The notes under the pieces are model-generated. The model was not told the origin of the DNA. It saw only the letters and a program-made list of their open reading frames with translations, and ran no database searches. From contig NC_135726.1 of NCBI RefSeq assembly GCF_964656455.1, positions 27,229,168-27,293,167 of the forward strand: a stretch of 64,000 nucleotides of DNA, read 5' to 3'. The DNA is from Halichoerus grypus (Eukaryota; Chordata; Mammalia; Carnivora; Phocidae). The position numbers were made by a program, and so were the translations under genes. How positions within the stretch are numbered: the first letter of the stretch is position 1; every line of letters begins with the position of its first letter. Positions 11,931 through 22,045 of the stretch are shown one piece after another.

Positions 11931-12423
11931 TCATCCTAATAAAAGGCCTGGGTTCCTGCTGGCGTCTGCTTCCTTGGGGCAGCGTTCAGCCACGTCAGCA
12001 GTGTGTGAGATGTCATAATGGGCCTAGATGGTCTGCAGTGTGGCGGCCTGATGTGCCCACCCACTGGCTCGTGTCAGGCTCTGTGTCTGTGGACTTCGGG
12101 CTCTGGCAGCTGTAGAAGCACTGCAGGTGGATCACCTCACCTGCTCCCTGAAAAAATCAGAATCCTGGGCACGTGAACCTCCAGGACTACGTTGGGGTAT
12201 TTAGCATTCTCAGATAGGCTCTGGCTGTTCTTCCTCCAGCTCCATGACAGATTGGAATATCCTATTTTTAGCACAATGAATGTACTGGACCCATACATTT
12301 TTTATAAAGATCCAATATTGAACTCGCTGGATTTTCTGGAAGAAAAGCTTTGCTCTAGTGAAATGAATCTCAGGCATGTTTTTATTTGGGAAATGAAGGG
12401 GAAGCTGTTTAAGAGTAGAGAAG

Positions 12424-12624
12424 GGGGCGTCTGGGTGGCTCAGTCGTTGGGCGTCTGCCTTTGGCTCAGGTCATGATCCCAGTGTGCTGGGATCGAGCCC
12501 CACATTGGGCTCCCTGCTCAGCGGGAAGCCTGCTTCTCCCTCTCCCACTCCCCCTTCTTGTGTTCCCTCTCTCACTGTCTCTCTCTCTGTGAAATAAATA
12601 AATAAAATCTTTAAAAAAAAAAAA
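12424..12624 (+). mobile_element. CAN-SINE
   Basis: Sense copy: GGGGCGTCTGGGTGGCTCAG head, CT-rich spacer, AAATAAATAAATAAAATC tail and A-run. The target duplication is aagagtagagaag (12411-12423) versus aagagtagaaaag (12625-12637). Confidence 0.95.
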
Positions 12625-13202
12625 AAGAGTAGAAAAGAATGTTACCTGATTGTCGAGGTTTTTATGGACTTTTCTCCACTTAGCTTTGATTTTACCTGGA
12701 GAAAAAAATACTCAGCTCCCATTCCTATAAGCCCTGAGGGGTCCCAGGCGTGTGGGGGCTGTGGGTCCTGTGGCTGGACTTTGCTTGTCTTGCCCTCCCA
12801 CCCCAGCGAGACGCTAAGCAAACTTTGTGCATGTCTCACCCTGCTCTCGGCTCTCGAGGCCCTGATGCTGGACGCCTTCCCCTCCCACAGCTGTAATGCT
12901 GTGCTCCTGCCGAGCTGGTGTCCCAGTGGTAGACTTCTTTGTGCCTCTAAAGCAATCCCATTTTTCCTGCTCTTTTTTTCTTTTGATCATTGGGGCTTTT
13001 ACACAAATAAAACCATGAATATAAGCATTGTAAAACAAATATACATACATGAAAAACAAAATCTGGCCCCTTTGATGTGAATATGGGTGGTGGTGTGCGG
13101 AGCCCTGTGCCATCGTCCCCTACACCCTGGCTGCCGCTCAGAGCACAGCGTGGACTCGCTGTAGGTTTGAAACCTACAGCTCTAGTGTTCCGAGTTTACA
13201 TT

Positions 13203-13600
13203 CTTTTTAATCTTTTTTTTCTGGTTGTGGTATAATTTACATATGGTAGATTCACACTTCGTAGTATCCGATTCTGTGCATCTTGTCAAACTCCTACAAT
13301 TGTGTGGCTATCACCATCCTCAAGATCTAGAACAGTTCCATCTCCCCTCCCCCAAATGACATTGGGCCCCTTTGTCATCACTTCCTCTCCCCACCCCCAG
13401 TCTCTGGCAACCACTTACCTGTCTTCTGTCCCTTTGATTTTGCCTATTCTAGAATGCTGTAGAAATGGAATTCTGTAGTACATAGGCTTGTGAGTCAGGC
13501 TCTTTCACTTAACCTAATGCATTTGAATTTCATCCATGTGGCTGTGTATCCAAAGTTTGTTCCTTTTCGGCAGTGTTCTTTAAGGAGGACACATTTTTTT
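13203..13600 (-). repeat. L1 3'UTR fragment, antisense
   Basis: Antisense L1M-like 3'UTR: 'gtggtataatttacatatgg', 'tgtggctatcaccatcct', 'ctggcaaccacttacctgtc', then 'ctttcacttaacctaatgc'. It resembles the element at positions 1-280. Ends are approximate. Confidence 0.65.
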
Positions 13601-13887
13601 TTTTTTTTTTACCTGAGTTACACTGATCTTTAAAATGAACACTTTTTAAAACTGGAACATTCTCGTTGAGCCTGTTTTGGGATCCAGCTGGATTTCCGTG
13701 CTCTTTTTATTTTGAAATTGATGCTGTCCCAAGTTACCTGTTTGGCATCCTGGAAAAACGCCAGAAGGAGTGTTTGACGGGGACGTGCAGAATAGAGGGG
13801 CCCCTTGCCGGTGTTCCCAAGGCCGGATGCCAGGTTCAGTGCGCAGAGCTTGCTGTACCCCACAGTCCCGAGCAGTAACTGTTGTGA

Positions 13888-14118
<231 letters not shown>

Positions 14119-14334
14119 TAGTTCCTTAATTGAATATCATTCATGATATTTGCGGTGGTTGTCAGGGGCTTGTTTTCCTAACTTTGCAAATTTTAACTGA
14201 GGACAGACCCACCCCAGGGGCTCAGAGTAAGACAAAGACAAATGTATTGGGGACATTTTTTGCACAGGTAGACGCTGCAAATCTGCCTGCCCTGCCTGGC
14301 CAGCCCAGGAGGTCATAGCGTTGGTTCCTCTTGG

Positions 14335-14552
14335 ACAAGGATTGGCAACCTTTTTCTTTAAAGAGCAGATAGAAATATTTTAGGCTTTGTGAGCCACGGG
14401 TCCCTGTTGTAAGGTCTCCACTCTGCCACCGTAGAGGCCGTGGACGGTATGTGAGTGCAGGTCCCTGACTGTGTTCTAGGAAACATCTATTCACAAAAAT
14501 AGGTGGAGGGTGAATTTGGCCTGCAAGCTACTGTTTGCTGACCCCCGGCTCT
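14335..14552 (+). repeat. Non-autonomous hAT (Charlie-group) DNA transposon relic
   Basis: It begins 'ggattggcaacctttttct', continues 'atattttaggctttgtgagc' and ends 'tactgtttgctgacccccgg', so the ends are the inverted CAGGGGTCGGCAAAC-type termini of a Charlie-group element. I do not assign a subfamily name. Confidence 0.7.
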
Positions 14553-14694
14553 AGGAAGTAATGCCCTCTGTCCCTGGTTGGCTTTGCACATTGATGTGAT
14601 TTTCCATTAGGTGTAATAGCTATGTGATTGTATTAACAAGGTCAGATTGCCTGGCCCATTATATAACCTCTTTGAGTACAAGGAGTAGTAACAT

Positions 14695-14815
14695 TTTATT
14701 TATTTATTTACTTTAAATTTTAGAAGGGTAGTTGACCTACAATGTTATATTATGTTTCCTTTTGATGTACAGTGTTTCAGATATATGACATAGTGATTTG
14801 ACCCAAGTATTAACA
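14695..14815 (-). repeat. Short L1 3' end fragment
   Basis: 'agaagggtagttgacctaca' and 'gatgtacagtgtttcagata' are antisense L1 3'UTR-like phrases. It is short and old, with uncertain ends. Confidence 0.5.
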
Positions 14816-15606
14816 TTTTGAAGCAAGCTTTCTGGTGGGCCGGGGATCAATACATGACCACGGAGTCATTTAAATCATTCAACTTCGTGTATAAGAATAT
14901 ATGGAAACCTGTTAATAAAATCCTAAAACTTGAGAATCTTTTCAAGAGAGAACGAGCCTGGAGTTTGGAGTCAAATGGGCTGTTGTTAGACGTGGCTCAT
15001 CTGTCCTTCCCTGTTTGACCTGGCTGTTGACTTTGGATTATCCAGCAGCAGACCCTGGGACAAGGATTCAAGTGCCAGGGGGTCATTTGGGAAGGTTCCA
15101 GGACACACAGGCAGCAGGTGGGGCTGTGAGATGGGGGAGGAAAGGCGGCCAGTGAGGGCTTGTTAGAGCAGCTTAGTGTCGTGGATGTCTAGAGCTTGAT
15201 CCCATGGGGGGCCTCTGGAGGGGCGGCGAGCAGGAGCGTTTGGATGCCACTTCCCATCAGCTGCTGGTTGAGGGCCACTTGAGGGGGTGGGATGCACAGT
15301 GACCTTGTGCGACCAGAGTGAGTTCTCAGACACAGAGACTGGCCAGCCAGCATTGAGGTGGCAGGACCTTTCGGGGAGATGGGCAGGGCTCCAGAGCATC
15401 TGTGGCCTTGGCCAAGATCTCAGACTGGCTACAAATGAGAAGAACAACAGTAGCTACTTCACAGGGTGTTAAGATCAATGAGATGGTCATGTCGGGTTTC
15501 CACAAGTGCTCAGTCAGTGTTACCTGCTGTCGATTTGTTCCTGTCGTGCAGTCACTGCTCCTGAGGAGACACTGAATGGGAGCCAGCTGATAACTCAAGC
15601 TCAGGC

Positions 15607-16625
15607 CTTGGGCTCCCTTGTCTTTTTTTTTTCTTTCTTAACTCATTTATTTTATTTTTTTAAATTTTTTTATTAACATGTAATATTTGTTTCAGGGGTA
15701 CAGGTCTGTGATTCATCAGTCTTACACAATTCACAGCGCTCACCGTAGCATATACCCTCCCCAATGTCCATCACCCAGCCACCCCATCCCTCCCACCCCC
15801 CACCACTCCAGCACCCCTCAGTTTGTTTCCTGAGATTAAGGGTCTCTTATGGTTTGTCTCCCTCTCTGGTTTCGTCTTATTTCATTTTTCCCTCCCTTCC
15901 CCTATGATCCTCTGTCTTGTTTCTCAAATTTCTCGTATCAGTGAGATCATATGATACTTGTCTTTCTCTGATTGACTTATTTCGCTCAGCATAATACCCT
16001 CTAGTTCCATATATGTCGTTGCAAATGGCAAGATTTCATTTTTTTGATGGCTGCATAATATTCCATTGTATATATATATATATACCGCATCTTCTTTATC
16101 CATTCATCTGTTGATGGACATCTAGGCTCTTTCCACAGTTTGGCCATTGTGGACATTGCTGCTATAAACATTGGGGTGCACGTGCCCCTTCAGATCCCTA
16201 CATTTGTATCTTTGGGTAAATACCCAGTAGTGCAATTGCTGGGTCGTAGGGTAGCTCTACTTTCAACTTTTTGAGGAACCTCCATACTGTTTTCCAGAGT
16301 GGCTGCACCAGCTTGCATTCCCACCAACTGTGTAGGAGGCTTCCCCTTTCTCCGCATCCTCGCCAACATCTGTCGTTTCCTGACTTGTTAATTTTAGCCA
16401 TTCTGACTGGTGTGAGGTGATATCTCATTGAGGTTTTGATTTGGATTTCCCTGATGCTGAGTGATGTTGAGCACTTTTTCATGTGTCTGTTGGCCATTTG
16501 GATGTCTTCTTTGCAGAAATGTCTGTTCATGTCTTCTGCCCATTTCTTGACTGGATTATTTGTTCTTTAGGTGTTGAGTTTGATAAGTTCTTTATAGATT
16601 TTGGATACTTGGGCTCCCTTGTCTT
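15607..16625 (-). mobile_element. 5'-truncated L1 with perfect 18-bp target duplications
   Basis: The element (15625-16607) is on the - strand: T-rich tail at 15625-15670, carnivore L1 3'UTR ('attcacagcgctcaccgtag'), then the ORF2 C-terminus. The - strand frame 16198-16530 encodes an intact stretch of the ORF2 C-terminal region (for example [20 protein letters not shown]). The duplicated target cttgggctcccttgtctt occurs at 15607-15624 and 16608-16625 without mismatch, indicating a fairly recent L1-mediated insertion. It lacks the 5'UTR, ORF1 and most of ORF2, so it cannot move by itself. It lies antisense in an AMFR intron. Confidence 0.95.
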
Positions 16626-16788
16626 ATCTTTGATATTGGTAGCAGCTTCATTTCTTTGCTGCCGCAGACTTTGTCAAAGCCCAGACAGCGCTGGGGACCC
16701 ATGCTCCCTCTGTACCCCAGGTTTTCCCTGGGCCTGTTCCTTAAGCCCGAGCAGTTCCGTATTGTCTGTGGTGGCGTTTCTCTTGCAG

Positions 16789-16872
16789 CGCTCAGATGGC
16801 ATCAGGCCTGCATTGAACAGTCCTGTGGAAAGGCCAAACGGAGACCAGGAGGAGGGAGAAGCTTCTGTGCAG
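16789..16872 (+). CDS. AMFR: AMFR exon, residues about 506-533
   Basis: 84-bp exon, 28 codons, phase 0 at both ends. It encodes RSDGIRPALNSPVERPNGDQ then EEGEASVQ, the acidic, Ser/Pro-rich linker between the CUE domain and the UBE2G2-binding region. The acceptor is TTTCTCTTGCAG and the donor is CAG/GTAAGG. Substitutions relative to human fall where a disordered linker is expected to vary (PNGD for PSSD, ASVQ for TSAQ). Confidence 0.97.
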
Positions 16873-17701
16873 GTAAGGTTGCACCCTGGAGAGAGTGTGT
16901 ATGGGTCCCCGGGGGCAGTCCTGTGGTGCCTGGCGGTGGTCTTCAGTCCTGCCTCTGATGTTCATGAGGCCTAGGGCAGGGGTGGCAGAGAAGGCCCTGT
17001 GCCACATCGTCCCAGGATTTCAGATTAACAAACCAAGCTGTGCCCACAACATGGCCTGCATTTCTACCCAGGGCCTGCAGCCAGCTCCCTGGGCATTATC
17101 CTCAGGACCCGGAGGAGAACGGAGTCATGCTGTCCCCGGGCCAGCTCTGCCACCTTGAGCTTGAGCACTAGGAGGGGCAGAGGGAAGCCGGGCATAGGCA
17201 GGACTCAGGGTGATTGGACATCTGAACCCAGAAGGAGACCGAATGGGGCTCAGCTCTCTCGAGTTCTTCCCCACAGCTCACTTGCCCAACTCAGCATTTC
17301 CAGGTGCTTCCATGCACTTCACGCAGATGAGACCCTCTGAGTGGTGTGGAGGTGGGGAGGAGTGTGGTTATCCTGGGAGCCAGCTCTGTGTAGATACGCA
17401 CATGGGTGACTCTGGTGGCCACCGCTTTCCCAAGCAGCTCCTCTGTATGGTTTCCAGGGCAGAGGCGCTCCCCTCTGCACACACTTAGCCCCCCATCCTG
17501 GGGGTTCGGTTCACACCCCTCATCTATAATTCCCATTTGCTTAATCAATGACCACACTTTCCAGAAACTTTCTTAAGAGACTGGAAAAACCCCGAAACCA
17601 CTCTGTCATTTTGTGTCTGTGTTTGTGATGTGGGGCTTCCCAGTCACGGGGCTAGGGCCCGACATTGCTGCCACCTTGTCCACCAGGGTCTCTTGGGCAC
17701 T

Positions 17702-17821
17702 TTTTTTTTTTTAAGATTTTATTTATTTATTTGACAGAGACAACAGCGAGAGAGGGAACACAAGCAGGGGGAGTGGGAGGTGGGAGAGGGAGAAGCAGGC
17801 TTCCTACTGAGCAGGGAGTCA
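17702..17821 (-). mobile_element. 5'-truncated CAN-SINE
   Basis: T-run, AAGATTTTATTTATTTATTTG tail and GA-rich body ending GAGCAGGGAGTCA. The tRNA-derived head is absent. Flanks gggcact (17695-17701) and gggcactt (17822-17829) look like the target duplication, so truncation probably happened at insertion rather than by later deletion. Confidence 0.88.
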
Positions 17822-18493
17822 GGGCACTTCTTGAAGCACCTGCTTTAATGGTTGAGTGACATGGAAGCTGCTTTCACCTTGCGTGTTTTTCCCTGCAAGT
17901 GGGAAACCCTAAGACCAAGACTTTTTCAAATCCATTGCTGAGTTAAGTTTTTCATATCCAAATCCGTGTTTGGATTGGGCAGCATTTGTAAAATGGTGCC
18001 TGGCTTTTGAAGAAGGCTTTTGAAGAAGTTTTGCATTCCTGGGATTTTGGATAGTTGGTCCAGCCTAGATTTGAGTGCTGGGCTGGTTGGGGGCCCCTGG
18101 GGGGGGAGAGCACGTTCAATTTCTGTCCCGATTCCCCAACTCTGTTTTTACAGTTAATGTGAAGATTTCTGAATTTTTTCTAGCACAGTGAAGGAAAATT
18201 ACTTATTTCACAAGGAACATGCTGTATAGTGTTTTTAGTCATTTTCAAGAAGTAAGAAGTCCTTGGATAACAGTCTGTTAGCAAAGACCTCGAGGTAGCC
18301 CAAGCATGGCATTAACTGTGCCAGTACTGAGTACAGAGTCTCTCCCCTGCCTGAGCTCAGGCTGGCTTGGAAGCCGGCGGGCTGGGCTGGGCATGTTTCC
18401 TGCCTTCATCTCCTTCTCCATTCACCAGCTGCTCTTTCTGCCTCCTCCAGAGTCAGGCTCAGGAGGAGGTGGCTCAGGCCACGTGACCCCAGT

Positions 18494-18538
18494 GTGTGTG
18501 TGTGTGTGTGTGCGTGTGTGTGTGCGTGTGCGCGCGTG
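18494..18538. repeat. (TG)n microsatellite with CG interruptions
   Basis: A run of alternating TG with TGCG interruptions ending GCGCGCGTGCAGG. It is intronic in AMFR. The alternating purine-pyrimidine composition is of the kind that can adopt Z-DNA. Confidence 0.95.
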
Positions 18539-19666
18539 CAGGTATTGCAGTTGTTCTCTTACAGATGCCCCTGCCCCATCTAGCCCTGGAAACCCTGACT
18601 TGGACTGGCTCTTTATGACCACCCCCACCTTTGTGGAGGCCATATCGCCCTCCACATGGTCCTTTGGGCAAAGTGTGTTTCAACAGCCTCAGGCTGCAGG
18701 GCCTGCAGCGGGGCCTTGGAGTCCACGCCAGTTGAACTTGCTCCCCTCGCGGCCTTTTTTATCTGCCACAAGCAGCTTTCTTTGTCTCGAGATTCCTCAG
18801 GTGTGTTGGTCACCACCAGTTAGTTCCCAGGGCCCTCAAACTCCAGGGAATATTAGTCCGGACACATGGCTGTCTTCAAGTCACCTCGCTTGCTAGGCTG
18901 AAGGCCGGGAAGGGTGGTGAAGGTGTGTGACAGATAAGTGCCACACAGAGGAAATCTTACAAATAGGCCAGTCTCTCAGCCTCTTCCACCTCAACTTTCT
19001 TGCCACCTAGAGGTAGGTGCTGGGCTGACACTGGCCAGCCTGGGTCCGTCCGGTAGCAGGAGCATAGATGGTCAGGCACCGGCCTACGTGTGTGGAGGCG
19101 CCTGGGCATTGTCTTAGTGTTCGGAGCTTCAGCCAAAACTGAGAGAGTCCCATTTTAATATCCTGTTATACAAGGAGTCATGTGATTTATAGCTGTTTAA
19201 AAAGAGAGCCTTAGAATTTATCCCTTTTAATCTGCCTGCCTCTGTTTTCAGAGTCAAGTGAAGGTGTAAAGTTTGTGCAGTAAATGTGATAAGACTTGTT
19301 TAAGTGTTGGAGCGATTTGTAGAACTGAACAAAAACTTCCCAGAATGCAAACTTTATTATTTTCTGAGAGTACAGTTTCAAGGTGCCTATGTTTTTCATA
19401 CTGGTAATCCTGTACAATAAATTTCACTAATACTGAACATCTGGCTTGAGTCAGGTGCTATTCCTAGTGGTGCACAAGCCTGATGCAGCAGCCTGCCTTT
19501 CAGGAGCCCACATCGGCCATTATACATACGCTGCTGGTTCCCCACCTGGCAGCATACCTCCCCATGGGTCCAGAAGAACATCGTTTGGGGCACTTAGGTT
19601 GGGTGGGGAATCTGCTTGGGAGGGTGGCCTGTGGTCACAGCGGTCCCTCGCTTCCTCTGTGCCCAG

Positions 19667-19851
19667 ACTGAGCGTGTGCCGCTAGACCTCAGTCCCCGGC
19701 TGGAGGAGGCCTTGGATTTCAGTGAGGTGGAGGTGGAGCCCAGTGAGGGGGAAGACTTTGAGGCCCGGGGCAGCCGCTTCTCCAAGTCTGCGGACGAGAG
19801 GCAGCGCATGCTGGTCCAGCGTAAGGATGACCTCCTGCAGCAGGCGCGCAA
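19667..19851 (+). CDS. AMFR: AMFR exon: acidic linker and start of G2BR (residues about 534-595)
   Basis: 185-bp exon starting TERVPLDLSPRLEEALDF and ending SADERQRMLVQRKDDLLQQA followed by RK. The last part is the Ube2g2-binding region (G2BR), the helix that clamps the back side of UBE2G2 and raises its affinity for the RING. The acceptor is CTCTGTGCCCAG. The donor is CGCAA/GTAAGT, with the Lys codon (AA/G) completed in the last exon. Charged helix residues are conserved, with DD for the human DE near the end. 61 full codons plus 2 bases. Confidence 0.97.
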
Positions 19852-20507
19852 GTAAGTTGATCCTCTGGCTCTCGCTCATAGAAATCTCCAGTTGCAGCCC
19901 GGTGGCCCAAAGGCCCTCGTCACGTCAGGCCCACGTTGTGCCTTTTTAAACAGATGGCCAACAATGAAAAACCTTTAGAAGCGTTCAGATTCCAAACCTC
20001 TCTTGGAAAACCAAAGGGTCTGGGCCTAACTGGTAACCTCCGGCGGGCTGGTCATCTGCCGAGGACGGCTTCGGCCACACTCACTCGGAGCACCTGTGCG
20101 CTCCTGGGACCTGAGCCCTTTGTGGTAATGAGTCAGATTCTCTGACCTCCCAGAGGGAGCACTGTCACTGCATTCACGTGACAGACGTAGGGCTGACAAA
20201 ACAGGCTCAGAGAGGCTAAGCCTGGCCTGCTGTCCACTCCCAAGCACGCCCTCCTGGCCACCGTGCCTGCAGCTGGAGCTCGGGGTGTCCCTGCGGGTGG
20301 CCCTCGGCTGGCCTCGTCCCTGCGGCACAGAGCTTCTGCTCCTGTCCGGGGCCACGTGTCTTCTGCACGGGCTGCTGCCGAGTGACCGCCTCACGAAGGT
20401 GCCTGCGAAGCGGGGGGGTGACAGATGAAGACACGGCCCGTGTGTTTCTGCGGGTCTGTGTTCCGGAGTTTCCCTCGCCCCTCACGCAAGTCCTTTGGGT
20501 TTTGTAG
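19852..20507 (+). other. AMFR: Last AMFR intron (656 bp)
   Basis: Short GC-rich intron between GTAAGT and TTTTGTAG. No repeat or other gene is recognised. Confidence 0.95.
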
Positions 20508-20655
20508 GCGTTTCCTGAACAGAAGTTCTGAAGTCGACTCAGCCTCCGAGAGCTGCCTCCCGTCAGAAGGCACGACCTCTGACCCCGTGACCCTGCGTCG
20601 GAGGATGCTGGCCGCGGCCGCCGAGCGGAGGCTCCAGAAGCAGCAGACCTCCTAG
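20508..20655 (+). CDS. AMFR: AMFR terminal coding exon: end of G2BR and VCP-interacting motif, stop
   Basis: The last 148 coding bases. The first base completes Lys595, then RFLNRSSEVDSASESCLPSE, TSDPVTLRRRMLAAAAERRL and QKQQTS, with stop TAG at 20653-20655. The Arg/Ala-rich C-terminal helix is the VCP/p97-interacting motif that couples ubiquitination to extraction from the ER membrane. Summing the exons from residue 363 gives the 643-residue length of human AMFR exactly, which supports every exon boundary called here. The middle portion (VDSASESC) is less conserved than the ends. Confidence 0.98.
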
Positions 20656-21512
20656 CGCTCGCCCGCCGCCGCCCAGGCCCGGCTGCCCCGCTCTGCGCGC
20701 GTCTGACGAGGGGCTCGGCCGCGCCGCGCTGTATAAAGCATGTGGTCTAATAGTGTTTGGACGGCTGACAAACTTAATCCTTTTTTGTAATACTTTCTAT
20801 GTGACATTTCTCTTCCCTTTAGAAACACTGCACATTTTAATTTGAGGCATGATCTCTTCTGGCGTTGACTGGACTTCTTAGGGGTGGGGTGACCGAGAGG
20901 AAGAGGGCGGCCAGAGACCCCCGAAGCCGGCAGCTGCGATTCCTGGGTCGCAGCCGCTCGGAGAGGGCACCGCGGCCGCTGGTGTCCTTAGCTCCAACTC
21001 TGGCAGGCAGGGCGGGGGCAGGGCTCCTAAAGAGCCGTGTGGGGTGTGCGGCCCGGGCCCGACTCCTCCGCTGGGTACTTTGGATTGTCAGACCGCTGCT
21101 CTCAAAACGCTCCCGAGGCCAGAGCCCCAGGCTCCTGGAGCCCCGGGCCGGCAGGGCATCTTGGAAAGTGACTCTTGGTTTGCCAGGTGGAGCAGAGGAG
21201 GGGAAAGGCCAGGGCCGTAGAGTGGGAGGAGGCGGCCTGCCGTGTCCCAGTCCATCTGGGACTGCCCGCCGAGCCCTGACCCGATAACGCTGGTGCTCCG
21301 GCAGCTCACGAGCACCCCTGTGTGTCTGTCCCCAGCTCGGGAGTTCACAGCCCCCCACCCCAGACATGGGGGCTGAGCAGCAAGCTTTGGGTTATGGTTT
21401 GAATTCCTTGGGCAAGTAAATGAGATGATGCCGAAGTCTGTAGGTTTGGTCCTTAGAGAAAAGGAGGGCCTTACAAACGGTGCCAGTCACTGTTAGAGGG
21501 CTTTCTTGGAGA

Positions 21513-21518
21513 AATAAA
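21513..21518 (+). terminator. AMFR: Proximal candidate poly(A) signal of AMFR
   Basis: AATAAA followed by a T/G-rich stretch (TCTCTTTTGTATCTTCC). Use would give a 3'UTR of roughly 0.9 kb. A further AATAAA occurs at 21907-21912. Confidence 0.5.
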
Positions 21519-22021
21519 GATCTCTTTTGTATCTTCCCTGGAGCTCTTCATTTTCATCACTTTGCTCCTGTTGGTTTCATAAAGGTAAGATGTTGAATCC
21601 ACCTCCCTCGGAGCAGACCCAGGTCCTGAACCTGTTCTTCAAATTCTTCACACATTTAACTTTCAGGATTTGAAACATGCAGTCACAGGCTACATAGTTC
21701 GGTTTTATGTCCTCTTGGATTAAGGTTTTTTTTTTTTTTTTTGACGTTTTAAAACATAGTTTTATGGTAGTCCTTTGGGAAGAACCCAGTATTATCTAAA
21801 ATTATTGGCAAAGTTAAATGTATTTTACATAACTAAAGTTTTTGGAATGTTGACAAGTAATTGAAAAGAGTGATGAGTAAACGTTTAGGCCAAGATAATT
21901 TATTTGAATAAATCTTTCAAAAGCCTTACCTTGAAATGCTGTTAGTAGATTTCTGTGATTTTTTAAAAAATTGGTTTTGTTTTGCTGAGAGCATAGCTAT
22001 TTGTTTTTACTGTAAAACAAT

Positions 22022-22027
22022 AATAAA
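22022..22027 (+). terminator. AMFR: Distal, probably main, poly(A) signal of AMFR
   Basis: AATAAA in ACAATAATAAAAACGC, followed within about 20 bases by the strong GU-rich element TAGTGTGTTGTGTGTGGC. This is the best-formed mammalian polyadenylation site downstream of AMFR. Confidence 0.7.
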
Positions 22028-22045
22028 AACGCAAACTCTTCTAGT

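Larger units (their letters stand above)
16873..19666 (+). other. AMFR: AMFR intron before the G2BR exon
   Basis: It contains a 5'-truncated CAN-SINE (17702-17821) and a (TG)n microsatellite (about 18494-18538). Otherwise it is unique intronic DNA. Apparent open frames here are GC-rich chance frames. Confidence 0.85.
20656..22045 (+). other. AMFR: AMFR 3'UTR
   Basis: It runs from the stop at 20655 to a probable cleavage site about 15-25 bases after the distal AATAAA. The first 80 bases are very CG-rich (GCTCGCCCGCCGCCGCCC), and the later half is AT-rich with a T-run at 21727-21742. Length of about 1.4 kb is in line with the human mRNA. Open frames on either strand here, such as 20837-21367, are not genes. 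Confidence 0.8.

Noticed and set aside
16198..16530. 110-codon - strand frame as a host gene
   Set aside because: It encodes the C-terminal part of L1 ORF2 in a 5'-truncated insertion with target duplications.
18306..18896. 196-codon frame containing a Val-Cys repeat
   Set aside because: The repeat is simply the translated (TG)n microsatellite. It is an AMFR intron.
20640..20740. CpG-rich patch plus TATAAA after the AMFR stop as a promoter
   Set aside because: It directly continues the AMFR coding exon into its 3'UTR. No transcript start or downstream exon is evident, and the TATAAA at about 20731 is likely fortuitous.
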